Below are positions 8,366-15,149 of a stretch of DNA of 64,000 nt, piece by piece. Origin of the DNA: Komagataeibacter xylinus (lineage in GTDB: Bacteria > Pseudomonadota > Alphaproteobacteria > Acetobacterales > Acetobacteraceae). The DNA lies in NCBI RefSeq assembly GCF_031081985.1, contig NZ_JARWSK010000001.1:496001-560000 (forward strand), given 5' to 3'. Both the position numbers and the translations under genes were made by a program. The notes under the pieces were generated by a model. The model ran no database searches. It worked only from the letters and a program-made list of their open reading frames with translations, and was not told where the DNA came from. The first letter of the stretch is position 1, and each line of letters begins with the position of its first letter.

Positions 8366-8674
8366 TCAGAACATCAGCCCATGGGCAACGCCCGCAATCT
8401 TTTGCAGGCCATCTGCCGCGCGGACACCGGCATCGGTCAGGTGGGCGAGCCACATATCGGTGCTGGGCGTGCGGGGCATCTTCTCGATGCGCACGCATCC
8501 GGCGTGCTCAAGGAATGCGAGGTCCGCGCGCATGGTGTCGAAATCGGTGGCGCGACCGGATGCCACGACGACGCGCAGCAGCACTTCCTCGTTCAGCATG
8601 CGGTTTCCCATCTCGTTGATGGATTTCAGGACACGCAGGCGGCGGTCTTCAATAATGGCGGCAGCGGCGCTCAT
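8366..8674 (-). CDS. Mu gp26-like small protein, winged-helix type
   Basis: 102 residues lying between the DUF2730 and small terminase genes, as gp26 does in Mu. The sequence RLRVLKSINEMGNRMLNEEVLLRVV followed by DFDTMRADLAFLEHAGCVRIE has the pattern of a winged helix-turn-helix. The role is unknown, possibly DNA binding during packaging. Confidence 0.7.
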   Translation of the reverse strand: MSAAAAIIEDRRLRVLKSINEMGNRMLNEEVLLRVVVASGRATDFDTMRADLAFLEHAGCVRIEKMPRTPSTDMWLAHLTDAGVRAADGLQKIAGVAHGLMF

Positions 8675-8676
8675 GA

Positions 8677-9000
8677 TTACTTCCCGGTGGCGGACGCGAT
8701 TGTTCCGCGAATGATTGTGTGGAGCAGTTCGTTATTGTTCTTGCCGTCCTTGCGTATCTCGCTCAGTTCGGCGTGGATGCTGGTCATGCTGGCGCGGATC
8801 ACGTTCACGTCCGACGCCAGCCCCTCATGCTTCACCGCCAGTGCCTCGTGCCGGATGACCAGACTGTCATGCCGGGCGGCAAGGTTGCGCTGGCGGCTGA
8901 CCAGGAGGGCAAAGCCCAGCACGATGATGACCCCGACCAGCGCCAGACAGAGCAGCATCAGCGGCGACATGACCGGCGCGGCCGGGGTCATCATCAGCAC
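8677..9000 (-). CDS. DUF2730-like membrane/coiled-coil protein (Mu gp25-like)
   Basis: 107 residues: one membrane helix (about 12-36, MLLCLALVGVIIVLGFALLV), then a heptad-like coil with repeated RHDSLVIRHEALAVKHEGLASDV. This is the DUF2730 architecture found beside terminase genes in Mu-like phages. The function is not known; a part in lysis or envelope contact is possible. Start ATG 9000, with a second Met at residue 3. Confidence 0.75.
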   Translation of the reverse strand: MLMMTPAAPVMSPLMLLCLALVGVIIVLGFALLVSRQRNLAARHDSLVIRHEALAVKHEGLASDVNVIRASMTSIHAELSEIRKDGKNNNELLHTIIRGTIASATGK

Positions 9001-9002
9001 GG

Positions 9003-9389
9003 TCAGGCGGTCGCGGCTGCGGGGGTTGCAGTCGCGGCGGAAGCCGTGGCCGTGGTGCTGTCCGGCGTGACATAGATGCCCGCCAGATCGGCAATCGCCG
9101 CCTGCACGTGGGTCACCACGCTATCCTCGGTCGGAACCGTGAAGCCGAGGTTGCGCAGCATGGACACGGTGCCTGCAATGGCTTCCTGCGCCAGCGGGTT
9201 GGCCGCATCCCACGTGTCGAACAGGGACTGAAGGTGGGTCACACCCCCATCCACCTTGGTCAGGGCGGATTTCACGGCCGTCTGGGCCGTGGCGTTGTAG
9301 GTGGCAAGGGTGCCACCGGTTGCCGTTGCAATAACGGTCCCCACCAGCGGGAACACGGTCGCAAGAAGGCTTTTCCAGTTGACTGCCAT
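9003..9389 (-). CDS. Hypothetical phage protein with hydrophobic N-terminus (holin candidate)
   Basis: 128 residues. The first 30 residues (WKSLLATVFPLVGTVIATATGG) are hydrophobic, the middle is helical, and the last 20 are Thr/Ala-rich and probably disordered. It sits directly after the lysozyme gene, where a holin is often found, but only one membrane segment is clear, so a holin role is a guess. No family recognised. Confidence 0.6.
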   Translation of the reverse strand: MAVNWKSLLATVFPLVGTVIATATGGTLATYNATAQTAVKSALTKVDGGVTHLQSLFDTWDAANPLAQEAIAGTVSMLRNLGFTVPTEDSVVTHVQAAIADLAGIYVTPDSTTATASAATATPAAATA

Positions 9390-9464
9390 CAGGCTCTCTC
9401 TGGTTGTGGCGCTGCGTCCTCGCCATGATGAAAACGGCCATGCGCGCCCGCATGACCGTATGGG

Positions 9465-10085
9465 TCATGCGGCGGCCGGAGCCACTGCATCGATCAGGGC
9501 AAGGGCGGCGCTGGTGCGCCACTCAAGGCGTCTGAGCCAGCCCGCGCCAAACGCGTCAAAACCTTCAAAAGAGCGATAGGCTGTCTCTTGCAGGGTATTG
9601 AGCCTGCGCACGATGGCGCGGGCAGCGTTGGCCTCGCTGCTGTGCGGGGGGAACGTCAGTTCCTTCTCCAGCGCATCCAGCGTGACGGGGCCGATATCGC
9701 CATCCACCTGCCTGCCGGTCAGGCCGATGGCCTGCTGCAACAGCCAGATGGAACGGCCGTTGCCGCTGTTGAAACCGAAGTCGAACACCATCTGGTCCAC
9801 GCCTGCGGGCAGGGCCGCGCAGTCCATGGCGTTCCAGTAATAGGCGCGGGCAATCGCGGCAAAGGTGGGCACGTCAATGGCCTGCATCACGGCCCTGGTC
9901 ACCCGCGCGGGGTTGCCGCCCAGCCAGCGCACCATTGTGGGCGCGGAAATGCCGCGCATGGTGCCTACGAGAAAGCCGTGGCCGACTGCACCGCCGGTCC
10001 AGTTGCCCCCGTCATCCCGTAGGCACTGGTACAGACCCTCCTGTCCAGCGGTTCCGTTTATGATTGTGTGGAAGTTGGTCTGCAT
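9465..10085 (-). CDS. Phage lysozyme, glycoside hydrolase family 108 type
   Basis: 206 residues. The N-terminal GH108 pattern is visible: GQEGLYQCLRDDGGNWTGG with the catalytic Glu at about 15, then VGTMRGIS. The C-terminal part (VDQMVFDFGFNSGNGRSIWLLQQAIG and VDGDIGPVTLDAL) is the peptidoglycan-binding segment usually joined to it. It degrades peptidoglycan for release. No signal peptide, so a holin is needed. It is preceded by the dyad operator at 10117-10143 and no other gene lies between it and mor. Confidence 0.9.
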   Translation of the reverse strand: MQTNFHTIINGTAGQEGLYQCLRDDGGNWTGGAVGHGFLVGTMRGISAPTMVRWLGGNPARVTRAVMQAIDVPTFAAIARAYYWNAMDCAALPAGVDQMVFDFGFNSGNGRSIWLLQQAIGLTGRQVDGDIGPVTLDALEKELTFPPHSSEANAARAIVRRLNTLQETAYRSFEGFDAFGAGWLRRLEWRTSAALALIDAVAPAAA

Positions 10086-10116
10086 GTCCGCAACATTAAG
10101 CGGACGGGAAACAGCA

Positions 10117-10143
10117 TTTCAGGGAGAAGGATTTCCCCCTAAC
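10117..10143 (-). promoter_or_regulatory. Putative late-promoter operator (Mu Plys equivalent)
   Basis: Second copy of the 27-bp sequence: GGGAGAA at 10122-10128, 4-base loop, TTCCCCC at 10133-10139. Its centre is 45.5 bases from the lysozyme ATG, the same distance as at the protease gene. A CTTAAT hexamer ends 10 bases before the ATG on the minus strand and could be a -10 box, which would give an almost leaderless mRNA. Confidence 0.7.
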
Positions 10144-10148
10144 GCGCT

Positions 10149-10535
10149 TCAGAACATGGAGAGCTGGCTGGGGTCGTTGCGCCGGGTCCGCGTGCGTGGC
10201 TGCGGTGCCGGGTCATCATGCGTGGCCATGATCTGGACCACGCGCCTGCGCGACACACCGGCGCGGCGTGCGCTGTCATCAAGGGACAGGCCCATCTGGC
10301 GGTAGCGCCGCACGCGCCAGTGGCGGCAGACGGGCACATCGTAATACGTGCCGCCGTGCTGTTCCTGTAGGGCTGTGGCCACTTCGGGGCCGAATGTCTG
10401 CTCCAGCCTGCTGCCTGCCGTCTTGCATGGTACGCTCAGGCGTGACCCACCCGCAGTCTCTATGAACTGGAGCGCCGCGTCTTCGCCTATGGCGGCGACA
10501 AGCCAGTCGATCTGTGCGGGTGGGTGAATGGTCAT
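10149..10535 (-). CDS. mor: Mor-like transcriptional activator
   Basis: 128 residues with the Mor/C layout: an N-terminal dimerisation part (IDWLVAAIGEDAALQFIETAGG), GGTYYDVPVCRHWRVRRYRQM and a C-terminal helix-turn-helix LSLDDSARRAGVSRRRVVQIM. In Mu, Mor activates the middle promoter and its homologue C activates the late ones. No second family member is seen in this window, so this protein may do both jobs. It lies directly upstream of the Plys-like operator and overlaps the preceding small gene by 4 bases. Confidence 0.88.
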   Translation of the reverse strand: MTIHPPAQIDWLVAAIGEDAALQFIETAGGSRLSVPCKTAGSRLEQTFGPEVATALQEQHGGTYYDVPVCRHWRVRRYRQMGLSLDDSARRAGVSRRRVVQIMATHDDPAPQPRTRTRRNDPSQLSMF

Positions 10536-10732
10536 TTCACGTCTTTACCATATTTTTCCAGCAGGGCGGTAATATCGCGCATGAGATTACCTTCGCTGGC
10601 CGCGACCATTTGGTCCTGAATACGCGCGGCATCCTCGCTACTGGTGGCATGCCGCCCGGCAATGACGGCCTGGCGGACCATAGACCGGATTTTATCGCGC
10701 AGCGGTGTCAGGTCGTCAGTAATCATCAACAT
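10532..10732 (-). CDS. Small helical hypothetical phage protein
   Basis: 66 residues, mostly helical and charged (DDLTPLRDKIRSMVRQAVIAGRH), with no membrane segment. The stop overlaps the start of mor (4 bases) and its beginning overlaps the previous gene by 17 bases, so it belongs to the same short operon. No family recognised. Confidence 0.55.
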   Translation of the reverse strand: MLMITDDLTPLRDKIRSMVRQAVIAGRHATSSEDAARIQDQMVAASEGNLMRDITALLEKYGKDVK

Positions 10733-10901
10733 TTTCCTCGGTGTCCGTGGGATAGAAAATCCTTTTTACGAACAGACAGGCACAGATAGTGCCCGCAATC
10801 TCGAGAATATCGGTTTTGAAGCAATACCCGATCCCGAACAGGACAAGTTCTATGATGGCAAACGCCACGGCTTTCTGAATGGTCACGGCATGTCTTTCCA
10901 A
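10716..10901 (-). CDS. Small membrane protein
   Basis: 61 residues with one or two hydrophobic segments (AVAFAIIELVLFGIGYCF and ILEIAGTICACLFV) and an acidic tail. First gene after the terminator at 10906-10940, in front of the mor operon. A holin or a superinfection-exclusion protein are both possible; no family was recognised. Confidence 0.5.
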   Translation of the reverse strand: MERHAVTIQKAVAFAIIELVLFGIGYCFKTDILEIAGTICACLFVKRIFYPTDTEENVDDY

Positions 10902-10905
10902 AAAT

Positions 10906-10940
10906 AAAGGCCACTAATGCGCTAAACATTGGTGGCCTTT
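10906..10940 (-). terminator. Rho-independent terminator (second of a pair)
   Basis: Perfect arms AAAGGCCAC (10906-10914) and GTGGCCTTT (10932-10940), with ATG/CAT pairs possible inside the loop, followed on the minus strand by a T-rich stretch. It ends leftward transcription just before the small membrane gene at 10901. Confidence 0.7.
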
Positions 10941-11028
10941 GACTTCAGCCCCCGAGCGCTCAAAAGCGGCACGGGACACGTATAGGGCAAGGTTGCCCTG
11001 CACGTACAGGAGAACATGCAGAAACAAA

Positions 11029-11053
11029 AAACCGCCCCGGATAGGGGCGGTTT
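11029..11053 (-). terminator. Rho-independent terminator of the early operon
   Basis: Arms AAACCGCCCC (11029-11038) and GGGGCGGTTT (11044-11053) with a 5-base loop, followed on the minus strand by six T. It lies 22 bases after the stop of the 53-residue membrane protein gene, so it ends the ner-A-B-gemA transcript. Confidence 0.85.
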
Positions 11054-11074
11054 CTGTAGTGGCCGCATGTGAGG

Positions 11075-11236
11075 TTAATAGAACGCCCGCAAGCCGAATA
11101 GGAGAACCATCGCAATGATGCTCACCAATACTGCGCACATCATCAGCGTAAAATTGCGACTGAGAAGCGCACATACTGTGAAAGTCACTGCAACGGTTGA
11201 TATCGACGCGGGCAGCCAAGGATGTAGCTTCATCAT
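11075..11236 (-). CDS. Small two-helix membrane protein
   Basis: 53 residues, MMKLHPWLPASISTVAV at the start, with two hydrophobic helices (about 8-26 and 30-49). ATG 11236 overlaps the gemA stop as ATGA, which supports it as a real, translationally coupled gene. It is the last gene before the strong terminator at 11029-11053. No family recognised; a holin-like role is possible. Confidence 0.6.
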   Translation of the reverse strand: MMKLHPWLPASISTVAVTFTVCALLSRNFTLMMCAVLVSIIAMVLLFGLRAFY

Positions 11237-11691
11237 TTCAAACCTTTCTCAAGGCGCGATTTCCAGCGCTTCAGTCCTTCAATCACCTTCCGTCCCTGCA
11301 CGCCGTCCAGGAATTCGGGTGCGGTGATGCCAGCGGGATGGTCTGCCGTCATGGTCTGGCGCTGGACGTAGGCGCGCAGGGCTTCACGGGTGCCCCCGCT
11401 GGTCAGCATCGGGGCCATGTCCTTCCAGATGGCATAGATCATGCGCACATGCGGCTTGTCGCTGCTGGACAGGCTGCCTTTCTTCGGCTTCCAGCCCAGC
11501 GTGCGGAAATGGGCCAGAACCTTCTCCAGCGCGGGTGTGGTGGCGTCCTTCGCGCTGGTGTGGCCGGTGATGCGGTGCAGGATGTCGCGGTATGCTTCAT
11601 CCGGCAGCGCCAGTTCCTTGCGGGCGATGTGCAGCTTGGCGTAGATCGCGCCGCGTGCCGGGTTGGCCCTGCGGGCCTGTGTGGTGGTCAT
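11233..11691 (-). CDS. gemA: GemA regulatory protein (Mu gp16-like, DUF1018)
   Basis: 152 residues. Typical GemA core: RGAIYAKLHIARKELALPDEAYRDILHRITGHTSA, then LEKVLAHFRTLGWKP and the MIYAIWKDM segment. In Mu, GemA modulates host gene expression and DNA gyrase/replication functions. It overlaps both neighbours by 4 bases within the early operon. Confidence 0.9.
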   Translation of the reverse strand: MTTTQARRANPARGAIYAKLHIARKELALPDEAYRDILHRITGHTSAKDATTPALEKVLAHFRTLGWKPKKGSLSSSDKPHVRMIYAIWKDMAPMLTSGGTREALRAYVQRQTMTADHPAGITAPEFLDGVQGRKVIEGLKRWKSRLEKGLK

Positions 11692-11873
11692 GTCGCTTTT
11701 CCTGTGCCGAGGATGTGCATCTTGCAGTCGTATCGGGCGTGCCCACGCCTGATGCAGGCGGCATAGCCGGGGTTATCGAAATCGGGGTCGCGGGGCAGGC
11801 CGAAATACAGCAGCCCCGCGAACGAAAGGACCAGAAGGGCAAGCATGCCGACCATGGCCCACACATCTCTCAT
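11688..11873 (-). CDS. Small membrane-anchored hypothetical phage protein
   Basis: 61 residues with one membrane helix (about 6-24, MVGMLALLVLSFAGLLYFGL), then PRDPDFDNPGYAACIRRGHARYDC with two Cys. I chose ATG 11873 because it overlaps the stop of the DUF3164 gene (ATGA); an upstream in-frame ATG at 11906 would overlap that gene by 37 bases. No family recognised. Confidence 0.55.
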   Translation of the reverse strand: MRDVWAMVGMLALLVLSFAGLLYFGLPRDPDFDNPGYAACIRRGHARYDCKMHILGTGKAT

Positions 11874-12535
11874 AGTGCCGAGAATTGCAGGCTGATCGCG
11901 CGCCATTCCTTGTCGCGGCTCTCACGCTCGTAAAAGCGCAGGTAGGACCGTGACCCGGCGATGCGGATACTGTCGGCAATGGCGTCGCAGGCATCGGGCC
12001 ATTTGGAATGGGGAATATCCACCTTCCGCAGCTTTTGCAGGTGATCCACATTGATTTTTCCGGTCTTTTCATCCCGGTTGAATGCATTGTTCAGCAAATC
12101 ACGCACCCATGGCTCAAGCTGATCTGTCAGGTCGTTCAGCACCTCGCTGACCAGCGCCTGTGCCGCGACCACCGCCCCGTCCACCGCGCGGTAATCCGTC
12201 ACGCTGAATTCCACCTTCATCAGGTCGTCGAACGACACGATGTTGAAGCCGCCCCGCTTTCCGGTCGGGTTGGCGTTATACAGCGCGAGCATGGACCGGA
12301 CGTAGAGATCGGCATCAGCCATGAACTGCCGCTTCTGTTCGGCAATCAGGTCACGCAGGGCGCGTGCCCCTTCAACCATCTTCACCGTAATATCGTTCTG
12401 AAGCAGGCAGCGCACCTGCACATGCTGGCGCATGCTTTCGGTCCCGATCACGTTGCGCACCGTCCCTTCACGGGACGGCTGGTACACGTCCTGTCCTGCG
12501 TCCAGGGCGGCGGCGATGCGTGTGGTGGCGTTCAT
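11870..12535 (-). CDS. DUF3164 family phage protein
   Basis: 221 residues. The central part (ITVKMVEGARALRDLIAEQKRQFMADADLYVRSML, GFNIVSFDDLMKVEFSVTDYRAV) and the C-terminal SRSYLRFYERES with repeated helical segments match DUF3164, a family found in the early region of many Mu-like phages, function unknown. Start ATG 12535 overlaps the stop of the upstream gene. An in-frame extension upstream is not supported. Confidence 0.8.
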   Translation of the reverse strand: MNATTRIAAALDAGQDVYQPSREGTVRNVIGTESMRQHVQVRCLLQNDITVKMVEGARALRDLIAEQKRQFMADADLYVRSMLALYNANPTGKRGGFNIVSFDDLMKVEFSVTDYRAVDGAVVAAQALVSEVLNDLTDQLEPWVRDLLNNAFNRDEKTGKINVDHLQKLRKVDIPHSKWPDACDAIADSIRIAGSRSYLRFYERESRDKEWRAISLQFSAL

Positions 12536-12828
12536 GAGCGGGTTCCTTTCGGGGATTTCATCGGCCAGCGGCGCAGGCTGGCGTTGCGGGTGAGGACTGT
12601 GGCGGTGAAGTGCATGAGCGCGGAGAATGCTTCGTGGTCGCTGGTGGCTTCGGGAATACCGGGCACCAACAGACGTTTGCCTTTGCGGGAATGACGGGCG
12701 AGGACTTCCACCACGCCCCGGATCACGCCGGGCTTGCCGTAGGCGATGGGCAGTGTGCCGTTGGGGAAATGGAGACCATCGGCAAAGCCGATGATCCCGT
12801 TCCTGTCGCAATGTGCGGTGCAGGTCAT
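12532..12828 (-). CDS. Hypothetical early phage protein
   Basis: 98 residues beginning MTCTAHCDRNGIIGFADG. ATG 12828 has GGGAG nine bases upstream and lies right after the previous stop at 12830; an ATG at 12849 would overlap that gene. The sequence has alternating beta-like segments (TLPIAYGKPGVIRGVVEVL) and a basic C-terminus. No family recognised. Confidence 0.6.
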   Translation of the reverse strand: MTCTAHCDRNGIIGFADGLHFPNGTLPIAYGKPGVIRGVVEVLARHSRKGKRLLVPGIPEATSDHEAFSALMHFTATVLTRNASLRRWPMKSPKGTRS

Positions 12829-12829
12829 A

Positions 12830-13108
12830 TCAGTGGACTCCCGGCGCATGGGGCCGGCAGGCAGTGGCGCATGAAGCCGTTGCGAGCATCAGGGCATATG
12901 CCGCCGCGCGGATCGTCTGATAGTTGGCCTCATGCACCTGCATGGTATTCGCTGCATTGACAGCACTTGTCAGGGCTTCATGGATCGCATCCAACAGATC
13001 GTTTGGTCCCTTTCCAACCCATTTTTCCTGTTCCGTGGTAATGAATTCGATGGCTGTAGCCGCAGTCGTGGCAAGGGCTGGGGCAGTAACAACCATTCCC
13101 CCGCTCAT
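12830..13108 (-). CDS. Hypothetical early phage protein, helical
   Basis: 92 residues from ATG 13108, whose ATG overlaps the stop of the upstream gene. It reads MSGGMVVTAPALATTAATAIEF, then acidic and Ala-rich helices (NDLLDAIHEALTSAVNAANTM) and a Cys-containing end. Unknown function; position is in the early operon between MuB and gemA. Confidence 0.5.
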   Translation of the reverse strand: MSGGMVVTAPALATTAATAIEFITTEQEKWVGKGPNDLLDAIHEALTSAVNAANTMQVHEANYQTIRAAAYALMLATASCATACRPHAPGVH

Positions 13109-13350
13109 GCCCCGATCTCCCGGCATTCGCCTTCGACCACCACGCTGCCCAGGTGCGGCAGGTGCCCGGCAAGGGCTGCGGTGCCGATGGCTCCGTCGAT
13201 CTCGATGCACCGGCGCATGAGCCAGTCGCCCAGGTCATGCAGTTCGGCTGCGGTCAGGGTGCGGTCGCCCGTGGTTTCCTTCATGCGGATCGCTGTTTCC
13301 CGCATGCTGCAGGTGTTGTGGCGAAGCTGTGCAAGTGGTGTCTGGTGCAT
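13105..13350 (-). CDS. Hypothetical early phage protein
   Basis: 81 residues, MHQTPLAQLRHNTCSM at the start, with a helical middle (TAAELHDLGDWLMRRC) and a final beta-like VVVEGECREIGA. It follows the next upstream gene without a gap and overlaps the downstream start by 4 bases. No family recognised. Confidence 0.6.
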   Translation of the reverse strand: MHQTPLAQLRHNTCSMRETAIRMKETTGDRTLTAAELHDLGDWLMRRCIEIDGAIGTAALAGHLPHLGSVVVEGECREIGA

Positions 13351-13689
13351 CTATCGGCCCTCCAGGCCAGAGAGAATTTGCCGCACACGCATATGCGGCG
13401 GCAGGGATCGGAAGAACGCCACAACGATTTTCTGACGATCGCCCGCGCCGCGCTGTGCTGGGGTATCCAAGGAATCAGCGATGGAAGGTGCACACGCGCC
13501 CGAAAGGTCGCGCGCCGTGGAGCGCAGCCACAGGATCAGGTCTTCCAGCAGTGGATCGAAGCGATCCGGGTGGTCAAACGGAGTGCCTGCCGTGACTTCG
13601 TGCAGGGCGTCCATGACGACGACAGGAGCAATGACCGGATCAATGCACCGGACGCGCGCCGGGAACTGGGGGTTCAGGCAGACGCTCAT
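13351..13689 (-). CDS. Hypothetical early phage protein
   Basis: 112 residues, with PFDHPDRFDPLLEDLILWLRSTARD and RQKIVVAFFRSLPPHMRVRQIL as the most ordered-looking parts. The start overlaps the stop of the upstream gene by 4 bases. No family recognised. Confidence 0.6.
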   Translation of the reverse strand: MSVCLNPQFPARVRCIDPVIAPVVVMDALHEVTAGTPFDHPDRFDPLLEDLILWLRSTARDLSGACAPSIADSLDTPAQRGAGDRQKIVVAFFRSLPPHMRVRQILSGLEGR

Positions 13690-14117
13690 GATGCCGCGCC
13701 TTCGTTGACGGCTGCGCGGGCTTCGTCGTCGCCATCTACCAAGGCATCGAATTGCGCCGCCGTTAAAGAGCGTCCCTCAAGTTTGGCATCTTGAAGGAAG
13801 CGCCAGCGAATGCGTTCATAGCGCTGCCGCCATGCAGCAACCTGCACCTCCATTTCATCCCTGAAGACAAGCTGCCAGATGCGCTGCTCTCCGCTTTCGT
13901 TGGTAGTAATTTTGATGCCGTGGTCGCTCGCATTTCCGGTAAAAACAACCGGCTGGCCCATCGCCATGAGTATGCGCATCAGCATGGCGGCCGGTTCCTC
14001 GCCAGTCGCCTCGGACGCAATTTCATAGCCAAGGGCCGCGCAGGCATCTTCGATATGCTCCGCCGTAATGGTGGCCGGGAGCCAGTATCCGACTAGGACG
14101 CCACTATTGTCTGACAT
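13686..14117 (-). CDS. Hypothetical early phage protein
   Basis: 143 residues: a likely alpha/beta N-terminal half (GYWLPATITAEHIEDACAALGYEI), then a helical basic part with several Trp/Arg (VAAWRQRYERIRWRFLQDAKLEGR). It begins just two bases after the MuB stop. No family recognised; part of the early operon. Confidence 0.6.
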   Translation of the reverse strand: MSDNSGVLVGYWLPATITAEHIEDACAALGYEIASEATGEEPAAMLMRILMAMGQPVVFTGNASDHGIKITTNESGEQRIWQLVFRDEMEVQVAAWRQRYERIRWRFLQDAKLEGRSLTAAQFDALVDGDDEARAAVNEGAAS

Positions 14118-14119
14118 TT

Positions 14120-15100
14120 TCAGCCTCCCACGCGCCGGAACTTCGGCAGTTCGCCGGTCATGTGTTCCGCCCAGGCGCGCTTCATGTCGTCGGTAGTGAT
14201 GTGATCGTTGCCGCTGATGCGGGCCATGCGCATGGCGTTGCGCAGCACCTTGCTCATGGAGCGCAGGCCGCCGGGCTTCTGCGCGATGCCCTTGGCTGCG
14301 ATCTTCACGTCATCATCCTGAATGTTCCATTCCGCGATGATGGCGCACATGTCGCGCTCCAGCGGACGCTGGATGTAGCGACGCAGGCCGATGCGGCTGA
14401 AGAGCTGCGCATGTTCCTTGCTGCGGCCCAGCCCGTCGATCTTGTCGTTCAGCGGGGCATTGCCCGCGATCACGACGCCGATTTCCGCCAGATCGTGCAG
14501 GGAGCGGATTTCCTCCAGCGCCTGAATGCTCAGGTGATGGGCCTCGTCCACGATCAGTAGGCCGCCGGTATCGGTCAGGCGTTCGATGATGGCTTCATCC
14601 AGACCATTCCCGCGTTCACGCAGGCCCAGTTCCTTGGCGATGCGCGTCAGGATCGCGGTGGGGGAGCGCATGGCCGGACGGCCCGTGACCAGCCAGACGT
14701 TGTTGTTCTGGCGGGCATAGGCTTTCAGCGCCACGGTCTTGCCCACACCGGCATCGCCCGCGATCATGGCCATGTCCGGCCCGAACTTCGCACCATCCAG
14801 CATGGCGAAGATACGCGACGCGGTGGCCGTCATGATGAACCCCGGAATGATCGGGGTCATCTCCCGCTCTTTTTCCTTGGTCGCCAAGGATTTCAGCCAC
14901 TTTTCCATGACCTCATCAATGCGGGCGTTATTGCCCGCATAGGTGTTGTTCAGCCAGGCGCTGTAGGTGGTGTAGGCAATGCCTGTGGCATCAGATACCT
15001 GCCGGTTCGACAGGCCCTGCTTTTCCTGTGCCAGGCGCGCGCGGTTGCGCAGGCTGCTGGCGTCAGGCATGGGGGTAGCGTTCGTGGTTTCTTTAACCAT
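14120..15100 (-). CDS. MuB-like transposition ATPase
   Basis: 326 residues. An N-terminal Cro/C1-type helix-turn-helix (LSNRQVSDATGIAYTTYSAWLNN) is followed by an AAA+ domain with Walker A GDAGVGKT (about 117-124) and Walker B LLIVDEAHH (about 180-188). The C-terminal part holds the arginine-rich DNA-binding region. MuB binds target DNA in an ATP-dependent way and activates MuA. It follows the transposase gene after a 49-base gap. Confidence 0.93.
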   Translation of the reverse strand: MVKETTNATPMPDASSLRNRARLAQEKQGLSNRQVSDATGIAYTTYSAWLNNTYAGNNARIDEVMEKWLKSLATKEKEREMTPIIPGFIMTATASRIFAMLDGAKFGPDMAMIAGDAGVGKTVALKAYARQNNNVWLVTGRPAMRSPTAILTRIAKELGLRERGNGLDEAIIERLTDTGGLLIVDEAHHLSIQALEEIRSLHDLAEIGVVIAGNAPLNDKIDGLGRSKEHAQLFSRIGLRRYIQRPLERDMCAIIAEWNIQDDDVKIAAKGIAQKPGGLRSMSKVLRNAMRMARISGNDHITTDDMKRAWAEHMTGELPKFRRVGG

Positions 15101-15149
15101 CGTTCCGTGTTCTTTTCTGTTGTGTCAGTCGGTTAATTCTTGCGGACGG

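Noticed and set aside
10914-11219. 101-codon minus-strand frame over both terminators
   Set aside because: Reads through two strong hairpins and overlaps the better supported 53-codon membrane gene in another frame.
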